In this document: piece after piece, positions 1-13,160 of the stretch
Layout: every line of letters begins with the position of its first letter
Numbering within the stretch: position 1 is the first letter of the stretch
Source of the DNA: Branchiostoma floridae
Lineage: Eukaryota > Chordata > Leptocardii > Amphioxiformes > Branchiostomatidae
Length of the DNA: 64,000 nt
Assembly (NCBI RefSeq): GCF_000003815.2
Contig: NC_049996.1
Location: forward strand, 11,937,536-12,001,535
Reading direction: 5' to 3'
Program-made: the position numbers and the translations under genes
Notes under the pieces: model-generated
What the model was told of the DNA's origin: nothing
The model's input: only the letters and a program-made list of their open reading frames with translations
Databases searched by the model: none

Positions 1-244
1 TTGATATAGATTGACCGAATAAGAGTGAAAATTACGTGCACTTATTAGCACTGTCTTTCAACAATGTCAAAACATGAAACAATTTTAATGATAGAGCTCT
101 ATATTGTGGCAAATTCATGTGTTGTTTAACACACCATTACAATGTTTGTGAAAACTGACATTTGAAGGTATGTTATATATAATTCATACAAATGTTTCAG
201 ATCTATAATGTCTTGTCACACCACTGTCATAAAATTAAACTAGC

Positions 245-460
245 TGTCAAAGACATTATTTTGGCAATAGCAATTTTTCCCAATTGTTTTTATCCATTTG
301 TCCTTGGTGCTGAATTGTTACTCTAACAACCAAAAATAAGGCTATTTCATAACTTTATGTCTTTAGGGCCTAGAAATGTTACTGATATGTTTCCAATTAC
401 GGTCTTGAGTCAGTAGGTAGGAATTCTCTTTTATTTTTTCAGGGTTTGACCAAAGCGATC
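245..460. mobile_element. Fragment related to the interior of the 3075-3526 element
   Basis: Shares GTCCTTGGTGCTGAATTGTT and the flanking AT-rich stretch (TAACTTTAT, AGTAGGTA) with 3150-3360 in the same order. No terminal repeats visible, so a truncated copy. Confidence 0.55.
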
Positions 461-1779
461 CAACAAAATATAGTTTAACAATCGTAAAACCAAAGTATAA
501 GGTAATTTCAATCATATTTCAAATATACATCATATAAGCACAAAAGAGAACATGTTAGAAAATACTTCTGTCTGAATCACTTAGATGTTGGATCAAAAGT
601 TTTATAGATATGCCTCTTGTCAGGATCGGCAATTTTTTGTGGAAAAGAAAATGGAAAATTTTTTTCTAGTCAAAAGGAAAGGGACACATGAGTCACATTC
701 CAAAACAGCTCACAAAAATCATTTTGTGCCTTTACTATATGTTTTTGTGGCCATTCTAAATGATGAGTAAGAAAATAACATAAATGATAAATGAGTGATA
801 ATTTGATAATGGGTGTGAGTAGATAGCTGAGGTATCTAGCTGGGATATAATTGAGTTATCTCCTGGCTGTAGTGATTTTACTTGCAATCTGTTATCATGC
901 CATTTTCCATACAAAATAAACAGTAAAACAACAAATATTGGAAAATAAAACAAAAGTCTGTACTTTTCATGACATGTTAAAAAAATCAACCTTGCACAAT
1001 GTTTTCAGATACTACAACATATTGAGAATAATGACATATTTATGATTTGATCTCCTGTGAGTTGACCAAAATAAAATCGTTGTTTTGTCCAAAATTTCTA
1101 GAACAATCCAGACTATCTAAAATCAACAGAAAAAAGCAACAACTTTGAAATTGGCAAACAGATTGAAAAAAGGTCAGTAAAACTGAAGTATTTTGCAATG
1201 ACCAATGTGAGACTGCAATCAATTTCTTTGTTCATGGTACAAACAAAACAAAGGCAATTCGTCTCAATTGTTTTTGCCAGCATGGTATAATAATACCTCG
1301 ATTGATATGCATGGCTTATTTCTGTACGATACAATAACAATACCACATGTACTATGCATTCTTTTGTACGTATACAGACTAAACCTTATATATTCTCATT
1401 TTACACTATGGGCTAACCATTATTTTTGAATATGGACAATGCACTAGTTTTGTGGACAGATCACATTACATATACATTTAGTAAACGTAACAATAGACCT
1501 AACAGATGCCATACTTTTATGTTCTCACGGATCAGAAAAATTCATTTCTAAAGATGACGCTGCTTGTAAGAAAAGCGTACAATAGATTTATGATGTATCG
1601 ACTGGTATATACAGTATATGTTCAGCCATGTGTTTTATACACATTGTTGGTATATAGACCGTCAGATTGAATCTGGTGTTAAATATGCATGTAAAATTCA
1701 ATTGTTCCTAAACATGACTTATTCAAACCCAATCATGTCTCATTTTCATCTAGCAGTGTGTCTCATATTTCCACATCTT

Positions 1780-2076
1780 TATAGTACATAATGTAAGCAT
1801 CAATGCACATGATATCTATCTTTAGAAATCAACCAATTTGTAGCAAATTTCTTTCGGAGAAAGCTGTAAATATGGTTGTTTTCCCCTTGTAAACTTGAAA
1901 AATACCACAGCAGCTTTTGGGCAGTCTATCGAATTCCCACTTCTCTATAGTACATCAATGCACACGATTATACATCTTTTAGAAATCCACCGATTTGTAG
2001 CAAATTTCTTTCTGAAAATGCTGTAAATATGGTTGTTTTTTTCATGTAAACTTGAAAAATACCACAGCAGCTTTGT
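1780..2076. repeat. Imperfect tandem duplication, about 165-bp period
   Basis: TATAGTACAT starts copies at 1780 and 1945. Both contain GTAGCAAATTTCTTTC and AAACTTGAAAAATACCACAG. Confidence 0.75.
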
Positions 2077-2149
2077 ACTAATGGTTCCAAATGTGCACGT
2101 CTCTAATATTAACACCACATATTGACAACCAATTCATCACGTGCAGACA

Positions 2150-2600
2150 GACTGGACATTAAAGCGTGAAATTTTCCCTACCTTCGAACGGCCACTCCAC
2201 TATATCCTCCAATGTATACACTCGTTTTTTTCCCACGGTCTCAACCTCGAACGGCCACTCTTCGATTTCTAGGTCTTGCATTCACGATATCACAACCCCA
2301 TTTTCCCTATTCGCGTATGTTCTGAAATTCTGAAATAACGCTAGCTACGCCCCACCAAAAACGAAGCCGTCACTGCTTGCTATTAGTCACTTCACGTGAC
2401 AACTACTTATACGCGTTGTGTAAACGGGATGTTGTGCAAGCTCCCGCGAGCATCTCGCTTTCAATGCCACGCAATTCTCCGTCTGAATTGCACCAGCGAA
2501 CGCATTATACACACTAATGGGACGGTTCCGTGATATATCTGGTGCCGGGGTGCCCCAGGGGCTGCTGGGATACGTCTGTCCTAACATCGAGGTCGTAGGG
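2150..2600. other. CpG-enriched segment, no gene recognised
   Basis: More G+C and CpG than flanks, with CACGTG at 2393 and ACGCGT. A minus-strand open frame spans 2387-2587 but matches nothing known and lacks convincing splice signals. It could be a promoter or a repeat. Confidence 0.25.
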
Positions 2601-3074
2601 CCACCTTAAATGTGTATCTTGTTTCCTGTCCCTTGTACGTAGGACAATATGGGGTAATGTTTATCTACATTTTGATCTGTGATTTCTCTGATAAGCTGCT
2701 CTAATGAATATAACTGTCTAGGCTGATAATATAACAATTTCTAAAAGCTAACAAAGTGACTATAGTATTGATTGAGCTTGTGCTTGTCACTGTTTTCATT
2801 GAATAGTGATCTTTCTGCTTTACAATTCGTTGCATTGTTTTTGTCAACAAATGTCATTGTTAATAATCCATTTAGGTATTGCAAAGTGCTTTTATCACCC
2901 ATTGGCCATGTCCCTTGTGAATAATGATATTGAAAAATTGTATAATTATTTATGATGTAATGGATGTCTGGGTTACATCAGATTTGCTCCATTTGTCTAA
3001 ACCCTAAACCTAAATCTAACATATAGGTATCAGAATGTACATGTAGGGTTGCAGGAACATAGGGGTGTCGGAAC

Positions 3075-3526
3075 CAGGGCTGTCTCTAGGACCCATATAT
3101 GTACCTCGGTCCCTGCCGGATGGAAATATTCTTGTCAGGACATACAAAAACTGTTTTTCATTTTGGCAACAGCAACTTTTTCTATGTCATTTACTGATGT
3201 ATTGTGTCTGTCCTTGGTGCTGAATTGTTAGTCTAGTAACCCAAAATATGGCTTTTTCATAACTTTATATCTTAAATGCCGAGAAAAATTATTGGTATGG
3301 TTATGTTCCTCAAAAAACAGAATTAGTAGGTACTAAGATTCATTTTTTTCTCCAGATTTTGACTGAAGCATGCAAAAACTTCAAACAAATCTGAACTTCA
3401 TGACATGAAACTAATAAAAATGTATTTTCGAAAGATTTAAAAGACAGAATTAACAACGAAAACTATCAACATGGGCTCCCACATGATGAGTGGGAAGGGA
3501 AAAATTCAAAACTGGAGACAGCCCTG
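3075..3526. mobile_element. Short non-autonomous hAT element, same end family
   Basis: Ends CAGGGCTGTCTC and its complement GAGACAGCCCTG, differing by one base from the ends of the large hAT at 55829. Flanks GTCGGAAC and ATTGGAAT agree at 5 of 8 positions, the differences all transitions, as in a decayed TSD. Inserted in a GGAACATAGGGGTGTCGG-type repeat also seen near 52550. Confidence 0.65.
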
Positions 3527-4850
3527 ATTGGAATATAGGATTGGCCCATATCATATATGCTAAGATGATGGGTTCACGATGCACACTGTGTAATCTGTAC
3601 GCATGCCAGGACATACAATATTTACACATCACTAAGCCCCTCTCTCCTACATCCCCCATGAGTCCATCCCTGAGTACCATAGTTACCTACACAAACACAG
3701 CAGGTAAAAGCTTTTGCCATGATAACATGGTGTGCTTCTTTCTATTTCAAGTGCAACGCCCAGTTTGATAGCACTTACCCATAGAACATCTTAAAGTAAG
3801 GCTTTGAGGTAATGATGGGCATCATGTGAAGACCCAAATCTGGATGGTAAGTACATGTACCAGACCTCCATGTTGAAAGGTATCATTTTTGGTGTGTGTG
3901 TCTGTCTGTGTCTGTGTTTTTACAATCATATGCTACTTATATTCAAAATTACAATAGTTTTGGCCATGAACCATAGTCTGACCAACCACAAAATGAAGAA
4001 TATATCTTACATATAACATATAACATTTGGACTCACATTCTTTACCAGCCTTAAGTCATGTTTATTCATACATCAACGTAAAGCGTCCTTTCTATAGGAA
4101 AGGCAACAATCATAAGGTTACAACATGCTGGACATGTTGAAAAGTTTTCCTATTATAAAATCCCACAGAACATGTGCATGCAATAATAATTATTTTCCCC
4201 ACACATAAGGGACAAGGTTAAGGACTCTTAAGACCCAAGGGCAAACCACTTGCTCTATTGATTAAACAATGAAGGGAACATTACTGTCATTGTGTGTGTG
4301 AGTCTGTGAGTATCTTGTATGTGGCTGGAATCCAGATTCATTTTTGACTCAGAGTAAGTGTGCATCCCTAGTTATATCAATAGCAGTTACTCAAGCAACT
4401 GGATATAAGTTTTGACCATTTCCAAAACCATATCAGTGCAGTTTCCTGAATAATTTCTATTTGGCACATCTTAACACCTGAATGTCTAACTTGATGTGTC
4501 CCTAGTTATTGGAATACACTGTCACTGAGTTAGCAGAAAGTAAGTGAGTGGGAAGATGACAGCAAAAGTCATGACAGAAAGTAGAGTTCAGAAGTAGTAG
4601 AACTAGTTGTTAATCAGACATGACAGTCCAGGTCACGGTGTCAACATTTGGCGGAAAATTTACAAGCTAAGACTTATATGTTTTTATCAATCATCATCAA
4701 ACAGGAAGTAAAAAATGTCAAGCAAAACGACTTCCCCTCAAAAAGAATTAGGAACCAATTTGAACCCAATACATTTCCATGAAATTTAGGGGCCTCCAGG
4801 TGAACGCAAACAGGAATTCCATTTCAGTCACCCGCCCGCTTTATTCCCTC

Positions 4851-4858
4851 TGACGTCA
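4851..4858. promoter_or_regulatory. Consensus CRE, TGACGTCA
   Basis: Perfect 8-bp palindromic CRE in a locally G+C-richer stretch (4820-4920). Other perfect copies are at 21142-21149 and 62125-62132. Function untested; chance occurrence is possible. Confidence 0.25.
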
Positions 4859-5825
4859 ATGCAGAACGTAAACCGCTCATTTTGTATTCCTGTCGCACTC
4901 TGGGACTGAGATTAAGGAAAGCCAGACTGGCTCCTTGAGGTAATCAAACGGCAGTGTCTCCTGCAAAATTGAAGAGCTCTCAGGTTTTCACCATACGGAT
5001 CACTGCATGAATACAGGTACAGGCAATGTTGGTTTAAAGGAGTACTGAGTTAGCTGCCAATATCACATTTTTGAAATCCTTTATGGTTCAGCTTGCCGTT
5101 GTCAATGTTTTTTATACTCATTTTTTTTTGTTACAACATTGTGATTCTGTACAAAAATGTATATGGAAATGATATTTTCAGTCTTTTCTTCACGTATTCT
5201 AAGATATGTCTTAACGTAATGTAATTTACATTACCTTGCTCTTTATTCATCTACTTGTACTTCATCAGGTCTCATCAACTGAATCTACAGGTAAAATATC
5301 AAGAAAATTCTTCCATCCCATTTTGACATAATGCTTTAATAGCCTAGTTCACCTTTATCCGTGGGGTAACTTATATCCATTGTTTTTAAAGACCGGGTAT
5401 TAGGGCTATTCCACTCTTGGAAAGAGATCAAAACTGGAAATTTGCTGCAGTGCCCAGGGAAGCTGCCAGGGGGCTAAAAATCTAATTGTATTTTTGAGAG
5501 CTCAAGACCTATCAGCATTATCATCAGATATGACTTAAATCCAATCATACCTTTTGGAATTATGCTGCTTAACCACAATAACATTCTACCACTACAAATG
5601 CTACCAAAATCAAAACATACCTAGACTTGCAAAAGTAAAAATCCAAATCTATGCCAGTGTCCTGACCAAAGCCTGTCCAGAATGCATTCTGCTGTAGTAC
5701 CAAGGAAAGCTGCTAGGGGGCTCCAAACCTACTGATCCTTTCTTGATAGGTCAAAACCTAACAATAGACTAGGTAAGAATTCAAACTTGACAAGGTAAGA
5801 ATTCAAATCTAGTGTCCATGCTCAC

Positions 5826-5948
5826 CTGTAAGGCAACTGACGTCTCGCAGTTCCTTCATCGAACCATCACGACTGGAGCTGCTCGGAGACGAATCGGCGA
5901 GCTGCCCAGGGGAGTAGTCGTACAGCTCATCGGTGGCCAGCTTGCCGA
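5826..5948 (-). CDS. Probable internal coding exon of an unidentified minus-strand gene
   Basis: A CpG-rich island in A+T-rich surroundings. On the minus strand it reads GKLATDELYDYSPGQLADSS, then a Ser-rich run, then DGSMKELRDVSCLT and donor GTGAGC. The acceptor (GTGCAG) has a weak pyrimidine tract. Length 123 with phase 1-1. If the acceptor is wrong, translation could start at the in-frame ATG at 5859-5857. Position and strand fit a gene divergent from ULK4. TRAK is a guess from vertebrate gene order plus a loose likeness of RDV.C to the start of TRAK proteins; I do not claim identity. Confidence 0.4.
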
Positions 5949-6015
5949 CTGCACGGTGCAGCGCGGGAAAACCGCGTCACAGCCGGGGAGCGAGCAGAAG
6001 CCGTGGTTGCCGGTT

Positions 6016-6187
6016 GGCTGTCGTGTTCAACTTATCCGTCTAATGACTGCAGAGACAGAACAAAGGAAAGAAAGGTTGTTAACAAACAGCTTGGACTTGA
6101 TGGCTGTTGTGTTCAACTTATCCGTCTAATAACTACAGAGACACAACAAAGAAAAATAATCAGCTTGTTAACAAATAGTTTGGACTA
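6016..6187. repeat. 86-bp tandem duplication
   Basis: GGCTGTCGTGTTCAACTTAT at 6016 recurs with one change at 6102, each followed by CCGTCTAAT.ACT.CAGAGAC. Lies just upstream (minus sense) of the 5826-5948 exon. Confidence 0.75.
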
Positions 6188-6949
6188 TATCAGGCTGTCA
6201 TGATATTACATATCTCATAACTCCATGAAATCTCCAAGAAATCTCTTGAATTCCTTACTTTTTTACCTTTGCCAGTATGGCTTTAAGGTTATGCTTTGGG
6301 ATTGTTTCCTTAAATGTTCTCACCGATTCTGTCTAATTTGCAATATGCCACTTGCCGTCACAAGTCAACAGATGTGAATATAGCTGATATTTGAAGGGAC
6401 CATTTTGGGACCTTTGACCTAACTTCCTGTCAGTGCCCTTGACATGCATAGGTCATGTGCATAGAAACCAACTACATGTACTCTACACTACATTCAAAAT
6501 AATACAATAACACACAAGCAAACATTTAAAGAACAGACATACCAAAAAGAGGTAAAAAAATACATGGATGTTGAAGCAACATCACACAAACAGGTTGTTT
6601 TGGAACATGATCAAGGTTTGACTTCTTACCTGTCTAAACTTTTCTGTAAGGTTAGGGATCAGAGAAATAATTGAAAAGAGCATCGCAAAAAAGCTTCAAA
6701 CTCATTTTCAATGCTGAATTTACACAACTTTTCTGAGTTTCAGAAAACTTCTTTCCTGGAGCTCTCTATACTTAATCTTGCGGACTGGAGATCTTCCAAT
6801 GAGTACAAAAGGCAACTGTAAAATGGAGGGAACTACAGACACAGATGAAAAGCCACGCCAAAATGTACTGGAAGTCGGCAGGTTTAATTTACTGAGCTCT
6901 TGAAAACGTCACACTTTGTATACCCAGGTGTCATATATAACCTAATTAT

Positions 6950-9900
6950 GTCATAAAAATTGATTGCAAATGAAAAGTCCAGGGACTGACCAATGAATTA
7001 GAAGCTCTCTGTTGGAGTGTATTTGAATAGTTAGGTTTTATCATAGCAAGATTTGCATAAGAAAAACATGTTATCAACGACTTTGACAGATATATACGTT
7101 GTCCAGTCCTCCAAACATTCGGAACAAACTTACATTGCACACGATGTGCAAGACGATTTGGTCTGCAGTTTCCATCACTATCAACAGAGGGCATTTCTAC
7201 ATTGTACTGCATATGCATGTAACGTTACAGTACCAGTAAATATAGTGCATGGAATTCTTTGACTTCAGCACAGGCATGATTCTTGTGGTAATGTACATGT
7301 ATCAGGTAACTATAATTTCCAGTTACAATTCTATTGATAAATAGTTTGCATTATCATTTTGGTGGCCTTCGCAAGCATTTCTTAAAACTACTGCATGGAA
7401 ACACACCCATACTTTCATGGACTTTCAATATAGCACACATTTATATCAAATTAAAAATATTGTACCTTTGTCAAATTTTCTAATAAATTCTATATAGAAA
7501 ATACAAAAATGATAAAATATAAGTTTATAACTGCATTCATACCATTTAAAAAGGGAAATATGTACTATGTGCATGCCTACAAACACATACAAACACATAA
7601 TCTAATCTTGTAACATTACCTTTTCTTATCAGTATCATGAACACAATGTAAACCATGGGTATACTTGTGCATGGACACACATGAAAGCTGAAATTCTAAT
7701 ATATAATATCATAAAGCTCATCAAAAATTCATCACAAGACAGGCTTACATAAATAGAGGAATATCTTACACAACCCCACTGCTTGTGCACGTGACCAGTC
7801 CACTCACACTTTAATCAATATTGTGATTTACATGTACAGGGATGTTCCTTGCAATTCATTTAATACCTTTGACTGCAGTATTGCATTAAGCTGCTAGATG
7901 GTGCTTTTGTTTCAGCACTAGTACTACTATTACACCATCCAGTGATATTGTTTTGTGAGATGTCAACTATTCAACTGGGAATCTGTCTTAAATGTTTAGG
8001 GATTAGCCATCCAGACAATTCCTAAACAAACGCACAATTAGCCTGTGTTTTATTTTTGTGTTTTACTTTAGTTTTACAAATCTTTGAGAAAATGGAAAAT
8101 CATTAATTTTGTGACATGTTCATTTTTTTCCATAAACCTCTAAGATAAAATATCTAATGAATGCATGTAAAGTTTCTTCATGCACATTCCCTATTCATCA
8201 AAAGAACAACAATCATGTAAAGTGTACCTTTTATCCATATCACATTTTGTATGACCTTAATTGCCATTCACCACACATGCATAAGTGCATCATTACTGAT
8301 ACCCACACAAATAAATGTACCACTGTGCATCTTCAACACAGCAAAAAGAGCAAAATCCTTTCAATTGTGACAGAAATAATTCTTTCATATAGAGTACATT
8401 TTTTATACTTACATACAATCTATGAGTCTAAGCATTTCAATGCAAGCATTGCCAAATGTCCTTCCTTGGCCTACTCTGGATGGTGGATGGGGAGGGGGGC
8501 GCAACTATAACTGACCAGGAATTATCACAGACTCAGATACTGCAACTTTTCTAAAATGATAAAATAAACTGGACTAGACACATATACCATAAAGTAATAA
8601 ACAACACACTCACCTACAATCGTCATAAAACTACCAGATGAAATTTTCGATAAAAACTACAAAATCCATCGTCAATTTTGCCACACATCTCTGCCATGTG
8701 TTCCATGCAACAATTAAAAAAAACTGCCGGCGTAAACTGGCACGAGTAAATACATTAACGCACAAGTCAAACAACGCGTAACTGCGTAAACGATCAGCCG
8801 GCGCCTATTTCACAATGTCAAAGTGATTACGCAATCTTACCGGTAGGCAAGGTTGAAGGTATAGCTGCTGTAGATAGCCACCATCCTTCATTTTACGGCA
8901 TCATAACTATCAAAAACTGACAATTTGTCTAATGTGGTAAGATCCTAGATCTAGTTACAAGCCCTTGGTGTGAAACCATTCCATCCCTGAGCTAGTTTTG
9001 ATGAGCATTCAGATGGGTGTTTAGTAAATAGGTCTGAGTGAGTGCTACGTGCCAACCTGCATGTGCACAAGTCCAAAGGGCATTTTTTTGTTATCTCTCA
9101 TCAGTGAGGAAACAATTATAACTGTATAATATATGTGTATTTATCTGATAATTGAAATGGTTTACAACCTTGGAAGCTACTAAAATATCATGAAATTGAT
9201 ATTTTCTTTGGTAAATTTTATGAGTGCACTTTCTGTTCATCTGTTCATTTAGAATTTACCATAAAGAATTCTCAAACCAAAAGCTATTTTATTATAATAA
9301 TTATGAGAATTTCAATGCAGTCAAACCTGTACAATGACAACATCTAGATCTACATGTATATAAGGACCACCTGGCCAATGTGACCACTTTTTTTTTTTTC
9401 CCACAAACACAAGTATCCTGTATATATTATAACATTCCACCTGTCCACATAAACCTGATTCTATTGGTCCCCTGAGTGCATGGTCTTCTTGGGCAGTTTT
9501 TACTATATAATTCTTTGAATTTTATTTCTCCATCATTCACTGAAGGTCATTGCGTGACCTTGGCTACTGAAATGTGTAACTCTGCAAATGGATTTCTGGC
9601 CAGTTTCAACAATCTGGTCATCATTTTCATCTTCACACAATCTTCTTCCTGCCTCAGTGATGGTATTGAACTTGAAGATGGCATCCCATGGGAAATATAA
9701 CCGAATTTCAATATCTTAATCTTGTTAGATACGTGAGACGCATGTTAGAAGCTGTCCACACTTGTGCTAGAGACTGGATGTCTGGTTTACAACTTACTTT
9801 ACTTTACTGATTGGCTATTTCCTAGAGCACCCTGCCCGAACTGCTCAGGGCACCCTGCCCTAACTAGGGTAGATGCTAGAAAAGCAAGTGCGGTACCACT

Positions 9901-10480
9901 CTCTCGTCATTCTGATGAAGACTTTTGAATAAAAGGTCAAAAACGGTAAATCGTTGTGTCTCAGCCACCATCCTTCTGATGCCTTATCGACTAACTTACT
10001 TTACAGTAATCACAGACACCATCATAAGGGTCTGCATACCGGTAACTTGTCTTTTTCCTGGAGGCTTTTAACATTTACCATTAACTGTAGCCGGTCTGCT
10101 TGAAATCAAGCATTGTAGGTAAATTACTCTTGAAGGGTATATAATTGTTTGCACTAATTCTACATGACATGACATCTGTTGTTCTGAATTCATTGTTAAG
10201 TTGTTAAGCATTATTGACATATTATTCTTATCGTGATTGCTCAAAGGTCACAATGTCTGGTTGTGACTTGTGTTCATAGAATGGTTTTGCCGAACCATGA
10301 ATGGAGCAATCCAATGAACCTGTTCTCAAAGTCAATTTAATGTGAGTATCCCCCATACAGACCCTCATCATGTGTACGACAAAGATTTAACTTGTACTTG
10401 TAAAAGAAAAAAGGTGACTTAGTTTTGGTACTGCCAGTGTTTATATTTTTTCAAACTGCAGACAACAAGCAAGATAAAAT
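6950..10480. other. No gene recognised; repeats only
   Basis: A+T-rich sequence with scattered short open frames of no recognisable family. Apart from the repeat at 9310-9520 and GCACCCTGCCC direct repeats near 9830-9865, I see nothing to annotate. Confidence 0.5.
9310..9520. repeat. Dispersed repeat CAGTCAAACCTGTA family
   Basis: Shares CAGTCAAACCTGTA, then ATAAGGACCACCTGGCCAATG and a T-run, with 19368-19540, and in inverse orientation with 20890-21060. Non-coding interspersed repeat of unknown class. Confidence 0.5.
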
Positions 10481-10488
10481 TGACCTAT

Positions 10489-11042
10489 AACATCTATTAC
10501 CATAATACCGGTACATTTACGACGATTTCTCTAGCCATACTGATTTGACAAATTGTCAACGCATCATTTTCTCCAGTTACATGTTGCTGTTATAGGTTAC
10601 CCTTGCCACTTCTTCTGTGTAACTTTTCTGCCACTCTTGTCCTGCTAAAAGCGTAATATTGTAATTGTAACACGCCGCGGAATTACACGGCGAACGGGCG
10701 CGTGGTTGGGAGGGGGTACAAAATACCGGTAGGAAGAAACACGGCACAATTAACTGCCACTATGTAACATCTATTATCATAATACCGGTACGTTTACGAC
10801 GATTTCTCAAGCCATACTGATTTGACAAATTGTCAACGCATCATTTTCTCCAGTTACATGTTGCTGTTATAGGTTACCCTTGGCACTTCTTCTGTGTAAC
10901 TTTTCTGCCACTCTTGTCCTGCTAAAAGCGTAATATTGTAATTGTAACAAGCCGCGGAATTACACGGCGAACGGGCGCGTGGTTGGGAGGGGGTAAAAAT
11001 ACCGGTAGGAAGAAACACGGCACAATTAACTGTCGCTATGTA
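10489..11042. repeat. 277-bp unit in tandem, two copies
   Basis: AACATCTATTA begins at 10489 and 10766. The copies are almost identical, including ACACGGCGAACGGGCGCGTG and ACCGGTAGGAAGAAACACGG. It abuts the 608-bp duplication that follows. Confidence 0.88.
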
Positions 11043-11185
11043 CATTTATACATCCTCTGATGTTCCTTCCTTTTCCGTCAGTAAATGCATAAAACATAAA
11101 CCTGCATGAGCATACAAAATGTCATGAGAAAACGGACGAATACTGTCAAGAATTTTCATTTAACTTCTGTCCGTCACAACCGCTA

Positions 11186-11310
11186 TGACGTAACACTTCA
11201 CTGCTAGCGTAGATATAAAAATGGCGGGAAAATGGCTGCGTACGTTCAATTTTGCCCATTCAGTCGTAGATCCGGGCTATTATGCAACGGTTCTTCACAC
11301 TTTTACATGA
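11186..11310 (+). promoter_or_regulatory. Promoter-like cassette, copy 1
   Basis: In order: CRE-like TGACGTAA (11186-11193), TATAAAA (11214-11220), then ATGGCGGGAAAATGG, which joins a YY1-type ATGGCGG and an E2F-type site (TTTTCCCGCC on the other strand). The ATG opens a 29-codon frame (11221-11310). It may be a core promoter or a captured gene start; no downstream exon recognised. Confidence 0.35.
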
Positions 11311-11793
11311 GTTGTAGGTCACCAACAGAAATTCAAGATTGTTGTTGAATCATGTTCGTCTTGTGCCGTGAGCATGTGTAATTATGATCTATAAATTTGG
11401 CAATAAATGTGACAGTGTGTTCGTCCCACGACGAGCTGCCTACCCCGAAAAAGATACTGAAAACTTTTGGCCTTGTTGTCTTCGAATGCATTGTTATCGA
11501 TGCTTTGTAAATGATGTATTGGACACCTAGATGTCTGAAGTGTGCACAGCTCAGAAATAACTATTGTTGCATGTGTAGATCTCTTTAAGTTCCAGTATTT
11601 TTAATCTACCGGTATAAGTCTTACTACCGGTATTATGCCAATGCATGTTACATTTATACATCCTCTGATGTTCCTTCCTTTTCTGTCAGTAAATGCATAA
11701 AACATAAACCTGCATGAGCATACAAAATGTCATGAGAAAACGGACGTATACTGTCAAGAATTTTCATTTAACTTCTGTCCGTCACAACCGCTA

Positions 11794-11918
11794 TGACGTA
11801 ACACTTCACTGCTAGCGTAGATATAAAAATGGCGGGAAAATGGCTGCGTACGTTCAATTTTGCCCATTCAGTCGTAGATCCGGGCTATTATGCAACGGTT
11901 CTTCACACTTTTACATGA
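11794..11918 (+). promoter_or_regulatory. Promoter-like cassette, copy 2
   Basis: Exact repeat of the CRE, TATA and YY1/E2F arrangement 608 bp downstream, with the same 29-codon frame (11829-11918) intact. Confidence 0.35.
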
Positions 11919-13006
11919 GTTGTAGGTCACCAACAGAAATTCAAGATTGTTGTTGAATCATGTTCGTCTTGTGCCGTGAGCATGTGTAATTATGATCTAT
12001 AAATTTGGCAATGAATGTGACAGTGTGTTCGTCCCACGACAAGCTGCCTACCCCGAAATTTTAAAAAAAGTATACTGAAAACTTTTGGCCTTGTTGTCTT
12101 CGAATGCATTGCTATCGACGCTTTGTAAATGGTGTATTGGACACCTAGATGTCTGAAGTGTGCACAGCTCAGAAATAACTATTGTTGCATGTGTAGATCT
12201 CTTTAAGTTCCAGTATTTTTAATCTACTGGTATAAGTCTTACTACCGGTATTATGCCAATGCATGTTACATGTACTATAGCTACTTTCCAGTCTCTAGCT
12301 CGAAGTGTATTTTATCTCTTTGCGTTCTATTTTGCTTTCGTAGTAAATTGTTTGAGCGATTGTGTCCCACAGTAGGAAAACAGATTGCTGAATGAGTCTG
12401 TATTTTCAGTAGTAACAGGCCTGGTATCCTCTCAATCATTGTAAAACTTTTACTTTAGCTATAGCCAATATAGGGATCAGCTAATGTCAGCTGGTCACAG
12501 AGAACTGTCCAATGTAACATTTTACTGTAGATTTTCAGGAAAAAAAAATACAATTGACTCTGGCCATTTTAAATGTTGACAACATTCTAGCGATCAACAA
12601 ATTCCGCTGAAGGTCGTTGACAGTCTTATGGCCAGGCTCTACAAACACAGCTTGTATGTTGTCTCTAACTTTAACCTTATGAAACAAGAAGAACATGTTG
12701 GCAATGAACCAAACGGATAGATTTTTCTGTCTCTTACAGCGAACATGTCCTAGCATTAAAATGGCACTGTAGAAGCCTCCTTAACCCTTGATGGGCCTTT
12801 AATGGAGGTACCGGTCCATCAGGGCCTTAGATGGTCTTAAGATGAGACGATAAGTGGAAAGCACCTGAAAGGTCAGAAAAGTGGGCTCAGTTACATGGCA
12901 CATTTGTACCCGCCATATATACAGCAGGCTGAGTGGCTATATAGACTAAAATTATAGCGGACACAATTTTTAGGTCACGGGTTAGATTCCGATATTGTAG
13001 GCCTTG

Positions 13007-13160
13007 TGTCCTTGAATAATCCTCTAGACTTTATGTCCTTGGGAAAGTACTTAACATGACTTTCCTCACTCCACCAAGGTGTAAAAATGAGTACCAGTCT
13101 TTGTTTGAGGAGGTATACCAAAAACTTGTCCTACATAGTGGATAAATTGTCACTGCTCAG
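13007..13160. repeat. Dispersed repeat with GTCCTTGGGAAAG motif
   Basis: GTCCTTGGGAAAGTACTTAA, CGACTTTCCTCACT-like and AAAATGAGTACCAG stretches recur in the ULK4 intron at 31668-31930. A common interspersed repeat; class unknown. Confidence 0.5.

Larger units (their letters stand above)
11040..12260. repeat. 608-bp unit in tandem, two copies
   Basis: ACATTTATACATCCTCTGAT starts both copies; the marker ATGGCGGGAAAATGG falls at 11221 and 11829, a spacing of 608. Differences are a few substitutions and a short indel (TTTTAAAAAAAG in the second copy near 12060), so the duplication is recent. Confidence 0.9.

Noticed and set aside
5812-6129. 105-codon plus-strand frame
   Set aside because: Overlaps the better minus-strand exon at 5826-5948 and continues into a tandem repeat.
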